Numbered from the stretch's first letter, positions 15,785 to 24,223 are shown. The stretch: DNA of 64,000 nucleotides from MAG-120802 sp964521265 (GCA_964521265.1 CAZFQY010000001.1:40368-104367); one strand, 5' to 3'. Program-made: numbers and translations. The notes: generated by a model not told the origin, from the sequence alone.

Positions 15785-16435
15785 ATGCTTTTTGAATTGA
15801 TTCCTGCTCCGTGGAAAGCACATCTTGAACAGCACCGTGAAGAGATTGATGCAATAGGGATGAAACTTCAATCCCTTGCAAATTCGGGGGACCGGATCCT
15901 TCCCGATAAGAAATGGGTCTTTCGTGCCCTTGAGATTCCACCCGACGAGGTTAAAGTTCTTGTGATCGGACAAGACCCTTACCCGAACATTCAAGATGCC
16001 TGTGGCCTAGCTTTCTCAGTTTCTCCGCGGAAATCTGGCTTACCTGGTTCACTCATGAATATTCAAAAAGAAATCTTGACCGATATCGGGATAACCCACA
16101 CGGCGGATGGCGATCTAGCTCGTTGGGCCGAACAGGGGGTCATGCTCCTCAATCGAGTTCTTACAGTGACAGCAGGTTCGAGCGGGTCCCATGCTCGATT
16201 AGGTTGGGAAGCGGTAACTGAGACGATTGCTCGGGTTTGTGCGGATCAGGGAAGTATTGCTCTGCTGTGGGGAAACTCAGCGCGAGAACTTGCGCAGTTT
16301 TTTGCTAACGAACGCGTTGTGGAGGGTGTGCACCCCAGCCCCTTATCGGCTCACCGCGGGTTTCTTGGCTCGAAACCATTCTCGAAAGTGAATTCCATAT
16401 TGCGTTCGCAGGGTGTTAATGAAATTTCCTGGTAA
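15785..16435 (+). CDS. ung: Uracil-DNA glycosylase, family 1
   Basis: This 216-residue repair enzyme removes uracil from DNA. Motifs are intact: the water-activating loop GQDPYPN with catalytic Asp64, the uracil-recognition strand LLNRVLTV, LLWGNSAR, and the DNA-intercalation loop HPSPLSAHRGF with catalytic His183. It starts 6 bases after the ABC ATPase gene and so is probably cotranscribed. A strong hairpin terminator lies 26 bases after its stop. Confidence 0.96.
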   Translation: MLFELIPAPWKAHLEQHREEIDAIGMKLQSLANSGDRILPDKKWVFRALEIPPDEVKVLVIGQDPYPNIQDACGLAFSVSPRKSGLPGSLMNIQKEILTDIGITHTADGDLARWAEQGVMLLNRVLTVTAGSSGSHARLGWEAVTETIARVCADQGSIALLWGNSARELAQFFANERVVEGVHPSPLSAHRGFLGSKPFSKVNSILRSQGVNEISW

Positions 16436-16461
16436 CTAGTTGCTAACTGACTGGAATTGAA

Positions 16462-16489
16462 GAAGGGGTGCGGTTTCCCGCACCCCTTC
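16462..16489. terminator. Bidirectional intrinsic terminator
   Basis: A perfect 12-bp GC-rich stem (16462-16473 with 16478-16489) closes a 4-base loop between the convergent ends of ung and the purine permease. ATTTTC follows on the plus strand and TTCAATT on the minus strand, so it can serve both directions. It is the only classic terminator seen in the window. Confidence 0.88.
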
Positions 16490-16512
16490 ATTTTCAATCG
16501 TATTCGGGCTTC

Positions 16513-17943
16513 TTAACCAATCCAGGTGTTGATCGGATCACTTAGGAAGTAGATCATGAACAAACCAGCCACAAGAGCTAATAGCGGGTGGACATCTTTC
16601 GATCTTCCCTGAATTACTCTTATGACTACGTAAGAGACGAAACCAGCGCCAATACCGACAGAGATGTTGTAGGTAAATGGCATGAGGATAATCGTCAAGA
16701 AAGCAGGAATTGCGATCCCATAATCTTCCCAATCAATCGACTTGATCTGGGTCATCATCAGGAAGCCAACGATGATGAGAGCTGGAACAGCAGCTTCGTA
16801 AGGGATGATCGCAACTAGCGGGGAGAGGAAGGTTGTGAGCAGGAAGAGAATTCCTGTTACAACCGATGCCAGACCTGTTCTAGCTCCTTCTCCAACTCCG
16901 GATGCTGACTCGATATACGAAGTATTGCTTGATACTGAGGATGCTCCACCAGCAACAGCCGCTAGTGAGTCAACCAAGAGAATTCTCTCTGCATTAGGTG
17001 GCGTGCCATTCTTATCGTTGAGGCCAGCCTCTTGTCCTATTGCAGTCATCGTTCCCATGGTGTCGAAGAAGTCTGCGAGCAATAAGGTGAAGACGAGAAG
17101 CAGAGCCGTGATCAATGGAACTCGCTCGAATGAACCAAAGAGATTGAAGTCGCCTAGGAGGCTGAAGTCAGGAGTTGCGACTACTTCTGATGGAACGGCA
17201 GGAACATTAAGGTTCCAGCCCTTTGGATTCGTATTGGTTCCATCAAAAAGTGGCCCAATCTTGAAAGCGTTCTCGATGGCAATAGCAAGGCCAGTGGAGA
17301 TAACGATTCCTAGAAGAAGTGCGGCTTTGACTTTGCGAATCATCAAACCGATAGTCAGGAAGAGACCAAAGGCGAAGACCACGATTGGCCAGCCGACTAA
17401 TTCGCCACCATCGCCGAGCGTCACTGGAACCGGACCTTGAGCGGTGCGGCGTACAAAACCAGAATCAACTAACCCGATGAGGGCAATGAAGAGACCGATA
17501 CCAACAGAGATCGCAATCTTGAGTTGGGTAGGCACGGCGCGGAACACGGCAGTCCTAAATCCAGTCAAAACCAAGATTGTGATGATGATGCCTTCAAGGA
17601 CTACAAGTCCCATGGCATCTTGCCAAGTCATCTGTGAAGCTATGGCCACAGCGACGAAGGTGTTCAATCCGAGTCCGGTTGCTAGTGCAAGTGGAAAGTT
17701 TGCTACTACACCCATAAGGATGGAGAGAACGCCCGCCACTAGCGCAGTTGCGGCAGCAATTAGAGCGAGATTAGGTGCATCTCCGCCGCCTATGTACTTA
17801 CCATCGGCATCCTTAGCAAGTCCGATGATTAGAGGGTTTAACGCGACGATGTAAGCCATCGTAAAGAAGGTGACAACGCCGCCGCGGACTTCCTGAGCTA
17901 CGGAAGAACCGCGTTCTGAGATTTTGAAGAAGGTATCCAGCAT
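16513..17943 (-). CDS. NCS2-family purine permease (AzgA/PbuG-like)
   Basis: This 476-residue polytopic membrane protein has about 12-14 hydrophobic segments. The start ISERGSSVAQEVRGGVVTFFTM, the segment NPLIIGLAKDADG, and the motif DFFDTMGTMTAIGQEAGL in the second half are typical of the AzgA-like branch, which imports adenine, guanine or hypoxanthine by proton symport. AMAYIVALNP-type and EGARTGLASV-type segments are also conserved. Exact substrate cannot be read from sequence. GAAAGG lies about 6 bases before the ATG, so, unlike many neighbours, this mRNA has a leader. Adenine salvage by apt further on fits the same need. Confidence 0.92.
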   Translation of the reverse strand: MLDTFFKISERGSSVAQEVRGGVVTFFTMAYIVALNPLIIGLAKDADGKYIGGGDAPNLALIAAATALVAGVLSILMGVVANFPLALATGLGLNTFVAVAIASQMTWQDAMGLVVLEGIIITILVLTGFRTAVFRAVPTQLKIAISVGIGLFIALIGLVDSGFVRRTAQGPVPVTLGDGGELVGWPIVVFAFGLFLTIGLMIRKVKAALLLGIVISTGLAIAIENAFKIGPLFDGTNTNPKGWNLNVPAVPSEVVATPDFSLLGDFNLFGSFERVPLITALLLVFTLLLADFFDTMGTMTAIGQEAGLNDKNGTPPNAERILLVDSLAAVAGGASSVSSNTSYIESASGVGEGARTGLASVVTGILFLLTTFLSPLVAIIPYEAAVPALIIVGFLMMTQIKSIDWEDYGIAIPAFLTIILMPFTYNISVGIGAGFVSYVVIRVIQGRSKDVHPLLALVAGLFMIYFLSDPINTWIG

Positions 17944-18049
17944 CTTCTGCCTTTCATCTCAACAGAGTGAGAGATCGCTAATTTTTTAACGGTGGTGGTT
18001 GCGACACCGCGTGGAGGCAGTCCACGGGCTGAGGGAAGCCCCAAACCTA
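17944..18049 (-). promoter_or_regulatory. Structured leader of the purine permease gene
   Basis: On the minus strand a -10 hexamer TAGGTT (18044-18049) predicts a start near 18037 and a leader of about 94 bases. Inverted repeats are seen: 18026-18030 with 18037-18041; 18010-18015 with 18021-18026 (6-bp stem, loop CTGCC); 17990-17994 with 18005-18009; and ATCTC/GAGAT just before the ribosome site. The CTGCCT of the second hairpin could pair with AGGCAG at 17947-17952 beside the Shine-Dalgarno. It does not match the purine riboswitch consensus that I know. Function is unproven. Confidence 0.4.
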
Positions 18050-18053
18050 ATTG

Positions 18054-18716
18054 CTACTGGGCGGTAAGCCGGGAAACGACACCAAAGGAGATTGCTACAG
18101 ATTGGCCAATTAACAACGCGAAGAGCGCAGTACCCAAACCGACAGTTCCCCCGAGAAACCACCCCAGGGTGAGAACAGAGAGTTCGATTCCAAGTCGCAC
18201 GCGTCCAACGCGAACACCTGTTCGGTTATGAAGAGCTGTCATCCAGCCGTCGCGAGGCCCCGGCCCAAGCCCGCAGGTAATGTAGAAGGCCGATCCCATA
18301 CCTACCATCGCAATCCCTATCAATACATAGATCAGTCGTGGCATGAATCCGCTCGGCTCCGGAAAAAGGAAAAGTCCGAAATCAATGGCGGCTGCAATTA
18401 TCAAAATGTTCATAACTGTGCCGAACCCAGGCTTCTCTTTTAGGGGAAGCCACATAGAAAGAACAATCCCACTAATTAGAAGCGTGGCCGTTCCGATTGA
18501 TATTCCTAGTTGCGATGAGATGCCTTGAGCCAACACGGACCAAGGGGCATTTCCAAGATTAGAAGTTATAAGTAATGAATCCCCAAGTCCGAAGATGAAG
18601 AGGGCCGAAGAGAGGATTAAGACTCTTTTTGGAGTCAGGTCCCATCGATGGACTGCTGTCCAAGGCGTGACTGGAACAGTTTTATGGGGAGCAAAGAAAC
18701 TGAACCATGACTTCAC
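18054..18716 (-). CDS. YczE/YitT-like integral membrane protein
   Basis: This 220-residue protein has about five to six membrane segments. The features are LTPKRVLILSSALFIFGLG near the N-terminus, the loop SNLGNAPWSVLAQGIS, and a second similar loop CGLGPGPRDGWMTALHNRTG, which is typical of the YczE family (COG2364). No biochemical function is established for the family; B. subtilis YczE is linked to surfactin export or regulation only by genetics. GTG 18716 is preferred since a -10 hexamer sits 6 bases upstream and no in-frame ATG is near. It is divergent from the DUF554 gene with only 27 bases between. Confidence 0.85.
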   Translation of the reverse strand: MKSWFSFFAPHKTVPVTPWTAVHRWDLTPKRVLILSSALFIFGLGDSLLITSNLGNAPWSVLAQGISSQLGISIGTATLLISGIVLSMWLPLKEKPGFGTVMNILIIAAAIDFGLFLFPEPSGFMPRLIYVLIGIAMVGMGSAFYITCGLGPGPRDGWMTALHNRTGVRVGRVRLGIELSVLTLGWFLGGTVGLGTALFALLIGQSVAISFGVVSRLTAQ

Positions 18717-18743
18717 TACTTAACTCTAGCCTAGGATTACGGA
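18717..18743. promoter_or_regulatory. Compact bidirectional leaderless promoter
   Basis: The 27-base gap holds two outward-facing -10 hexamers: TAGAGT on the minus strand (18723-18728) 6 bases before GTG 18716, and TAGGAT on the plus strand (18732-18737) 6 bases before ATG 18744. They are 3 bp apart, so the two start sites should compete for polymerase. Confidence 0.6.
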
Positions 18744-19487
18744 ATGTTTGTGGGCTTAGGAACTCTGATCAACGTTATCGCGATAATTTTCGGGACTCTT
18801 CTGGGAAGATTATTTGGCGATTCGCTTAAGGAGCGAACGCGCAATTTGTTGATGGATGTTCTTGGCGCGGTCACTCTCATTGGAGCTGCATCCGCGGTTG
18901 CGGCGTTATTCGAGAAAGAAGTGACCGATTCATTGCCAGATGGCTTTCCTATTCTTGTAGTCCTTGGTTCTCTCATTCTGGGCGGTCTTCTTGGATCTTG
19001 GATACAGATCGAATCAAGATTGAACTCTCTGGGAGAGGCGTTGAGAGGCAGATTCGGGGTCAGCAATAATCAAAGTGGTGAATCCCGATTCGTTGAGGGA
19101 TTCGTTACCGCCTCACTTATTTTCGTAATTGGACCCCTGGCGATCCTTGGCAGCATTAGTGATGGCATGTCGACAGGCATTGATCAACTCTTACTTAAGA
19201 GCATCCTCGACTTCTTTGCTTCCATCGCTTTCGCAGCAACCCTTGGCTGGGGCGTGGCGTTCTCTGCTCTACCTGTTGCTGTCTATCAAGGGGCCTGGAC
19301 ATTGGTTGGCCTTTTCCTTGGTTCAGTTCTTGAGGGCTATCAAGTTCTGGCAATGACTGCTACCGGCGGAGTGCTGCTACTCGGTATCGCCCTCAGACTT
19401 CTAAGGATCAAAGAGATTGCAATTGGAGATCTTCTACCAGCGTTGGCGTTCGCGCCTGTGCTCGCGTTACTTGCGTCAAATTTCTAA
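18744..19487 (+). CDS. DUF554 family membrane protein (YdfK-like)
   Basis: This 247-residue protein has about six to seven hydrophobic helices. The N-terminal GLGTLINVIAIIFGTLLGRLFG, the middle segment FVEGFVTASLIFVIGPLAILG and SISDGMSTGIDQLLLKSILD are typical of DUF554 (COG1811), a family of possible transporters without known substrate. The start is fixed by a leaderless promoter. Its stop overlaps the stop of the convergent alcohol dehydrogenase by 3 bases. Confidence 0.88.
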   Translation: MFVGLGTLINVIAIIFGTLLGRLFGDSLKERTRNLLMDVLGAVTLIGAASAVAALFEKEVTDSLPDGFPILVVLGSLILGGLLGSWIQIESRLNSLGEALRGRFGVSNNQSGESRFVEGFVTASLIFVIGPLAILGSISDGMSTGIDQLLLKSILDFFASIAFAATLGWGVAFSALPVAVYQGAWTLVGLFLGSVLEGYQVLAMTATGGVLLLGIALRLLRIKEIAIGDLLPALAFAPVLALLASNF

Positions 19488-20536
19488 AACGTTTTGGCGT
19501 CAATCACGAAGCGATATTTGACATCGCTTTGCACTGTACGTGTGTATGCCTCGTTGACATAGTCGGCCCCTATTACCTCCACATCGCTTACGAGGTTCTT
19601 CTCACCACAGAAATCAATCATTTCCTGAAGCTCCGGCATGCCGCCAATCATCGAACCAGCAATTGATCGCCTGCCGTCTAACAAAGTTCCAGCGTTCACG
19701 GCATATGGCTTACCTGGTAGTCCAATGACAACCAGAGTTCCATTTGTATCGAGCAGTTGCAGGTAAGGATCAAGATCAAGCTCAGCGGAAACCGTATTGA
19801 GAATCAGATCGAAGCGCTTCTTCAATCCAACATTCCAATCATCGCCCTTTGTTAGAACGAATTTAGAGGCGCCCATGTTTAGCGCGTCTTTTTCCTTAGC
19901 AGGAGAGTGGCTCAAGACCGTCACTTCAGCCCCTAACGCGGCAGCGAACTTGACTCCCATATGCCCCAATCCACCAAGACCCATTACAGCAACTCGTGAG
20001 CCCTTGCCGACATTCCAATGGCGTATTGGAGAATAGAGAGTAATACCTGCGCATAGCAGTGGAGCAACACCTGAAAGATCTAGATTTCCCGGGATAGTAA
20101 CTGCGTAATGTTCGTTGATGACGAAGTAGTTTGAATAACCGCCGAAGGCGATGGTTTTTCCGTCACGCTCATAACCGTTATAGGTCCCAGTCATTCCCTC
20201 AGCGCAATACTGCTCTAATCCAGCGACGCAGTTTCGGCAACTTCTACACGAATCTATAAATACTCCAACTCCGATTCGGTCACCAACCTTGAACTTTCTA
20301 ACTTCCTGCCCAATTTCAGTAACAATTCCAACGATTTCGTGGCCAGGAACCATCGGATAAAGAGAGGGTCCCCACTCCTGCCGCACCTGATGAATGTCTG
20401 AATGGCAGATGCCCGCATAAAGAATCTCAAAACCTACATCCGCTGACTTGAGATCACGCCTTGAAAATTCAAACGGTACTAAGCCCGATTCCGGATCGTG
20501 CGCCGCATAACCGCGAACACTCTTAGAGTTTGTCAT
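19484..20536 (-). CDS. Zinc-dependent alcohol dehydrogenase (cinnamyl-alcohol/YahK type)
   Basis: This 350-residue medium-chain dehydrogenase should reduce aldehydes with NADPH. Catalytic zinc ligands are in GICHSDIHQ and GHEIVGIV; the structural zinc loop CRSCRNCVAGLEQYC has four cysteines; the nucleotide fold GLGGLGHMGVKFA follows. The pattern GYAAHDPESGLVPFEFSRR and GGYSNYFVINEHYAV is that of the YahK/CAD branch with broad aldehyde specificity. I chose ATG 20536 because TAGACT sits 7 bases upstream; the ATG at 20542 would lie almost on the -10 element. Confidence 0.92.
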   Translation of the reverse strand: MTNSKSVRGYAAHDPESGLVPFEFSRRDLKSADVGFEILYAGICHSDIHQVRQEWGPSLYPMVPGHEIVGIVTEIGQEVRKFKVGDRIGVGVFIDSCRSCRNCVAGLEQYCAEGMTGTYNGYERDGKTIAFGGYSNYFVINEHYAVTIPGNLDLSGVAPLLCAGITLYSPIRHWNVGKGSRVAVMGLGGLGHMGVKFAAALGAEVTVLSHSPAKEKDALNMGASKFVLTKGDDWNVGLKKRFDLILNTVSAELDLDPYLQLLDTNGTLVVIGLPGKPYAVNAGTLLDGRRSIAGSMIGGMPELQEMIDFCGEKNLVSDVEVIGADYVNEAYTRTVQSDVKYRFVIDAKTF

Positions 20537-20543
20537 AATCATT

Positions 20544-20549
20544 AGTCTA
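20544..20549 (-). promoter_or_regulatory. -10 element for the alcohol dehydrogenase
   Basis: TAGACT on the minus strand ends 7 bases before ATG 20536. There is no Shine-Dalgarno. It decides between two in-frame ATG codons. Confidence 0.5.
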
Positions 20550-20583
20550 CGAGGAAAGGAGTCTCAAGAGTGGAAGTTGATGA

Positions 20584-21225
20584 TCATGAAAATGGCAGCG
20601 GATCGCTTGATTGATGGGCTTCTCCGCTTGAGCGAGCAGTAACTTTCCGCATGTGGTGACGCCTACACAAAACTTCATAGGCGACCACATCCTTACCGCC
20701 TGTATCACCAACCACAACCTGTTCGCCTTCGGTAACCATCGCCCCATCAATTGTCCGAGCATTATGCGTTGCCCTTTCGCCGCACCAACAGAGCGCTTCG
20801 ACCTGCAGGGTTTGGACTCGGTCAGCCAACTCGACTAGTCGCGCTGACCCAGGGAAGAGCTTGGTTCTGAAATCTGTAAGGATGCCAAAAGCAAATACAT
20901 CAATACCGAGGCCATCGGCGATCCGCGCTAGCTGTTCGATCTGCTCCGGAGCGTAGAACTGCGCTTCGTCACAGATTACATAGTCGATTCGAACCCCCCT
21001 TGAGAGCTGCTCGACCACGAAGCGATGTAAATCCATCTCCTCAGTGACTTCAAGCGCTTCCGAGGTGAGCCCCAACCGAGAAGAGATCTTTCCACTTCCT
21101 GCGCGGTCTCGATTTGTAAAGAGCAATCCCGCTCGACCACGACTTTGATGATTATGGGCCGTTTGAAGGGCCAGGGTCGACTTTCCACTATCCATGGTGC
21201 CGCAGTAATAAACCAGTTCCGCCAT
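20584..21225 (-). CDS. tdk: Thymidine kinase
   Basis: This 213-residue type II thymidine kinase phosphorylates thymidine to dTMP in salvage. The P-loop is GTMDSGKST (9-17), Walker B/catalytic glutamate is in CDEAQFY, and the lasso region is near ATHNARTIDG. Of the usual four zinc cysteines, C-W-C in EALCWCGERAT and C in EVLCRRHH are visible. ATG 21225 is preferred over the preceding TTG; GAGAAG lies upstream. It follows apt by 15 bases, so the two salvage genes form one operon. Confidence 0.93.
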   Translation of the reverse strand: MAELVYYCGTMDSGKSTLALQTAHNHQSRGRAGLLFTNRDRAGSGKISSRLGLTSEALEVTEEMDLHRFVVEQLSRGVRIDYVICDEAQFYAPEQIEQLARIADGLGIDVFAFGILTDFRTKLFPGSARLVELADRVQTLQVEALCWCGERATHNARTIDGAMVTEGEQVVVGDTGGKDVVAYEVLCRRHHMRKVTARSSGEAHQSSDPLPFS

Positions 21226-21240
21226 CAAACTTCTCGCTTC

Positions 21241-21786
21241 TTAGGTTCTCAGCAAAGAGATTACTTCAACATCAGGATGGGTTTTATTGATCAGATTTCT
21301 TCCTTGAAGGAAAGAGATCTCCATCAGAAATATATGTGCAATCGTCTTTGCTCCGGTATAGCTAACCAACTCATGACAAGCCAAAGCGGTACCACCCGTT
21401 GCAAGGACATCATCAACAATCACCACATTGCTCTTTGGATCTATCAGATCCTTATGCATCTCTAATGCGTCGAATCCATACTCCAATTGATAATCCTTGC
21501 GATGCACATCGCGCGGCAGTTTCCCCGGCTTACGCACAGTCACAAAACCGATGTTGAGTGCCTTCGCTAATGCACCGCCTAATATGAAACCTCTGCTCTC
21601 GATTCCGACGATTGCATCAATCTTCGGATTAAGCCTGGATATGGCTGCTGCGAGCTCATCAATCACAACAGAGAAGCCCTCTCCATCGGCTAGGAGTGGG
21701 GTTATGTCCTTAAAAAGAATTCCTGGTTTTGGGTAATCTGGAACATCAGCAATTAAAGAGAGAGCGCGTTCCAGCGAAGTAGCCAC
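21241..21786 (-). CDS. apt: Adenine phosphoribosyltransferase
   Basis: This 181-residue enzyme converts adenine and PRPP to AMP. The type I PRTase motif VVIVDDVLATGGTA is near residue 120, and the N-terminal PDYPKPGILFKDITPLL and GIESRGFILG are classic for Apt. GTG 21786 is supported by a -10 hexamer TATGCT 6 bases upstream. In many actinobacteria apt lies next to relA and secDF; here it is paired with tdk instead. Confidence 0.95.
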   Translation of the reverse strand: MATSLERALSLIADVPDYPKPGILFKDITPLLADGEGFSVVIDELAAAISRLNPKIDAIVGIESRGFILGGALAKALNIGFVTVRKPGKLPRDVHRKDYQLEYGFDALEMHKDLIDPKSNVVIVDDVLATGGTALACHELVSYTGAKTIAHIFLMEISFLQGRNLINKTHPDVEVISLLRT

Positions 21787-21792
21787 GGCCGG

Positions 21793-21798
21793 AGCATA
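21793..21798 (-). promoter_or_regulatory. -10 element of leaderless apt-tdk transcript
   Basis: TATGCT on the minus strand ends 6 bases before GTG 21786, between apt and the tRNA-Leu gene. No Shine-Dalgarno is present. Confidence 0.55.
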
Positions 21799-21809
21799 AC
21801 CATCATTTG

Positions 21810-21893
21810 TGTCCGAAAGGGGACTTGAACCCCTAATCTCTTTCGAGAACTAGCACCTCAAGCTAGCGCGTCTGCCAATTCCGCCACCCGGAC
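21810..21893 (-). tRNA. tRNA-Leu (anticodon GAG)
   Basis: Read on the minus strand the gene folds as a class II tRNA: 7-bp acceptor stem GTCCGGG with TTCGGAC (two G-U pairs), D-arm GGCAGACGC, anticodon stem CTAGC/GCTAG around TTGAGGT, a variable arm CTCGAAAGAG, and T-arm GGGGTTCAAGTCCCC. The anticodon GAG reads CUC and CUU. Discriminator A is at 21810, and CCA is not encoded. Confidence 0.96.
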
Positions 21894-21902
21894 AAGAGAC
21901 GG

Positions 21903-21910
21903 CATACTTT
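21903..21910 (+). promoter_or_regulatory. -10 element for the M20 peptidase gene
   Basis: CATACTTT overlaps two possible hexamers: CATACT 7 bases, or TACTTT 5 bases, before ATG 21916. The gap to the tRNA-Leu 5' end is only 22 bases, so this region serves both directions. Confidence 0.45.
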
Positions 21911-21915
21911 AGCCC

Positions 21916-23235
21916 ATGGAACTTACCCCTGCTCTCCGCGAAGAATTAGAGAATGATGTAGTACGCCTATGCCAAGAACTTATCCGTATTCCAAGCGTGA
22001 ATTATGGTGAAGGCAAAGGGGACGAAGCAGCCGTAGCGCAATACGTTGTAGAGAGATTGCAGGAAGTAGGAATCAGAGCGGAGATTCTCGAAAGCGCCCC
22101 CAGTCGTTGTTCGGTCGTTGCCAAACTCAAAGGGAGTGATCCTTCTCTTCCTGGATTAGTTGTTCACGGACACTTGGATGTAGTTCCCGCAAATGCCGAT
22201 GATTGGAGCGTCGATCCATTCTCGGGAATTATCAAGGACGGCTGTATTTGGGGACGCGGCGCGGTGGATATGAAGAATATGGATGCCATGATCCTTGGTG
22301 TTTTCCGACTCTGGGCCCGGCATGGATTCACTCCGAAAAGGGACATGGTGATCGTTTTCTTTGCCGACGAGGAAGCCGGAGGGATCTTCGGGTCAAGATG
22401 GATGGCACAGAATCATCCAGAAATCTTCGCTGGATGTAGTGAGGCAGTATCTGAAGTTGGCGGTTTCTCGTTCACGCTCTCTTCTGGAAAGCGCATCTAT
22501 CTCATTGAAACCTCTGAAAAGGGAATTGAGTGGATGAAACTGACAGCCACAGGGGTCGCAGGTCACGGGTCGATGGTGAATAAAGAGAATGCTGTAACGA
22601 GATTAGCGGAAGCAATCGCGCGTATTGGAAATTACACCTGGCCAATGCGTCTCACTAAGACCAATGAGCTTTTCCTTTCAAAAGTTGCAGAGCTGACTGG
22701 TAGAAAATTTGACAAGAATAATCTCGGCCCCGTTATCGAAGAGCTTGGTTCGATGTCGAGAATGATTGGTGCCACCCTGAATAACACAGCCAATCCCTCG
22801 ATGCTTGAAGCCGGATACAAAGCAAATGTCATCCCGCAAAGCGCAAGCGCTGTAGTTGATGGACGAACAATTCCTGGTTTTGAATCAGAGTTGATTGAAA
22901 CAGTAAAGCAACTTGCGGGGGAGCATGTAAGAGTGGAGAGCCTAGTTTCAGATATCCCACTCGAAGTAGATTTCTCTGGCCCTCTTGTCGAAAAGATGAT
23001 TCAAGCAATTAAGAGTGAAGACCCAGAAGGGATACCAGTACCTTTTCTGATGAGTGGTGGAACTGATAATAAAGCTCTAGCTAAGCTGGGTATCGCCGGC
23101 TACGGCTTCAGTCCGTTACAGCTTCCTGATGATCTCGACTTTATGGCTTTGTTCCACGGTGTGGATGAAAGAGTCCCGGTCGATTCCTTGAAATTTGGCG
23201 CTCGCTCTCTTTTTAAATTCCTCGTTAGTGCCTAA
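21916..23235 (+). CDS. M20/M25/M40 family metallopeptidase (DapE/ArgE-like)
   Basis: This 439-residue di-zinc hydrolase has the family core: GHLDVVPANADDWSVDPF with the first zinc histidine and Asp, WGRGAVDMKN with the bridging Asp, FFADEEAGG with catalytic Glu-Glu, and a late zinc His in DFMALFHGVDERV. A dimerisation domain lies at about 185-310. The sequence resembles actinobacterial M20 dipeptidases or acylases rather than true DapE or ArgE, so the substrate (dipeptide or N-acyl amino acid) is not defined. Confidence 0.9.
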   Translation: MELTPALREELENDVVRLCQELIRIPSVNYGEGKGDEAAVAQYVVERLQEVGIRAEILESAPSRCSVVAKLKGSDPSLPGLVVHGHLDVVPANADDWSVDPFSGIIKDGCIWGRGAVDMKNMDAMILGVFRLWARHGFTPKRDMVIVFFADEEAGGIFGSRWMAQNHPEIFAGCSEAVSEVGGFSFTLSSGKRIYLIETSEKGIEWMKLTATGVAGHGSMVNKENAVTRLAEAIARIGNYTWPMRLTKTNELFLSKVAELTGRKFDKNNLGPVIEELGSMSRMIGATLNNTANPSMLEAGYKANVIPQSASAVVDGRTIPGFESELIETVKQLAGEHVRVESLVSDIPLEVDFSGPLVEKMIQAIKSEDPEGIPVPFLMSGGTDNKALAKLGIAGYGFSPLQLPDDLDFMALFHGVDERVPVDSLKFGARSLFKFLVSA

Positions 23236-23262
23236 TTCCTCAACCTTCGAGCCAAGAACGAC

Positions 23263-24210
23263 TTACAAGCGCGAAACCTCGTCCAAGGCTTCTCGTACCG
23301 GGGCTGGAAGAACTACCGTTTCGCTCAAAAGAATTCCTCGGAGTTGGGCGGCCGTTCGAGCGCCGATTACCGATGATGTAACTCCTGGAGCATCTCGAAC
23401 CCAGGACAGTGAAACTTCAAGAGGGGAGAGACCAAGGCCATCAGCAGCAACGAAAACAGCCTCGACTATTCTCCCCGAACGATCATCAAGATAAGGCTCG
23501 ATGAAATTAGCGAAGTGCGGGCTTGCGCCGCGCGAGTCAGAAGGAAGACCTCCTCGATATTTGCCCGTCAAGACACCGCGGCCAAGCGGAGACCATGCCA
23601 AGAACCCAATTCCTAGCGCAGTAGAAGCAGGAAGCACCTCCCGCTCTACTTTCCGATTTAGGAGGGAATATTCATTCTGTGTGGTGTTAATTGGGGCTCG
23701 ACCAAAGAGCGGATTCTGGAGAGTGGCCGCTCTAGCTGTTTGCCAACCAGAAAAGTTTGAAATCCCTGCATATCGAGCGCGGCCAGATAGCACCGCCTGA
23801 TCTAGCGCGCCTAACGTTTCCTCAAGTGGAACATTTGGATCCCAGGTGTGAACCTGCCATAGATCCACATAGTCAACGCCGAGTCTGCTTAAAGATTTAT
23901 CCAAATCGCCTAGAAGCGAAGTCTTTGAGTTATCAACCACTCGCTCACCCGTCTTAAAGGAGATTCCAGCTTTGGTGGCAATTACTAGATCTTCTCGAGG
24001 CGCTAGTACTCCTATAAGTCCACCCAGAACCCGTTCGCTATCTCCATCTCCGTAAACCGCCGCAGTGTCTATGAAGTTCCCGCCGGCATCAAGAAAGAGC
24101 CTTAATTGCTCAGCTGCTTCATGCTCATCCGTGTCGCGTCCCCATGTCATAGTTCCCAACCCGAGACGAGAAAGCCGTAATCCTGAAGTCCCTACTTGTC
24201 GCTTTTCCAC
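23263..24210 (-). CDS. Aldo/keto reductase
   Basis: This 315-residue TIM-barrel NADPH oxidoreductase starts KRQVGTSGLRLSRLGLG. The catalytic tetrad is visible as Asp and Tyr in FIDTAAVYGDGDSE, Lys in IATKAG, and His in WQVHTWDP. The C-terminal cofactor segment is SSVIGARTAAQL. It groups with the AKR11/12 (YajO, perakine-reductase-like) types; substrate unknown. A longer frame reaches to 24354 but would overlap the divergent phosphatase gene; GTG 24210 is chosen because TAAGGT lies 7 bases upstream. Confidence 0.9.
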   Translation of the reverse strand: MEKRQVGTSGLRLSRLGLGTMTWGRDTDEHEAAEQLRLFLDAGGNFIDTAAVYGDGDSERVLGGLIGVLAPREDLVIATKAGISFKTGERVVDNSKTSLLGDLDKSLSRLGVDYVDLWQVHTWDPNVPLEETLGALDQAVLSGRARYAGISNFSGWQTARAATLQNPLFGRAPINTTQNEYSLLNRKVEREVLPASTALGIGFLAWSPLGRGVLTGKYRGGLPSDSRGASPHFANFIEPYLDDRSGRIVEAVFVAADGLGLSPLEVSLSWVRDAPGVTSSVIGARTAAQLRGILLSETVVLPAPVREALDEVSRL

Positions 24211-24217
24211 GGGAGTG

Positions 24218-24223
24218 ACCTTA
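24218..24223 (-). promoter_or_regulatory. -10 element for the aldo/keto reductase
   Basis: TAAGGT on the minus strand ends 7 bases before GTG 24210 and sets the start of that gene. Its AAGG could be mistaken for a Shine-Dalgarno. Confidence 0.45.

Noticed and set aside
16805..17440. 211-codon open frame opposite the purine permease
   Set aside because: Composition (Ser/Pro/Thr/Lys) reflects the reverse strand of hydrophobic codons; the permease on the other strand is convincing.
17944..18049. Classic purine or guanidine riboswitch in the permease leader
   Set aside because: The characteristic core bases of those aptamers are not seen; the structure is kept only as an undefined leader.
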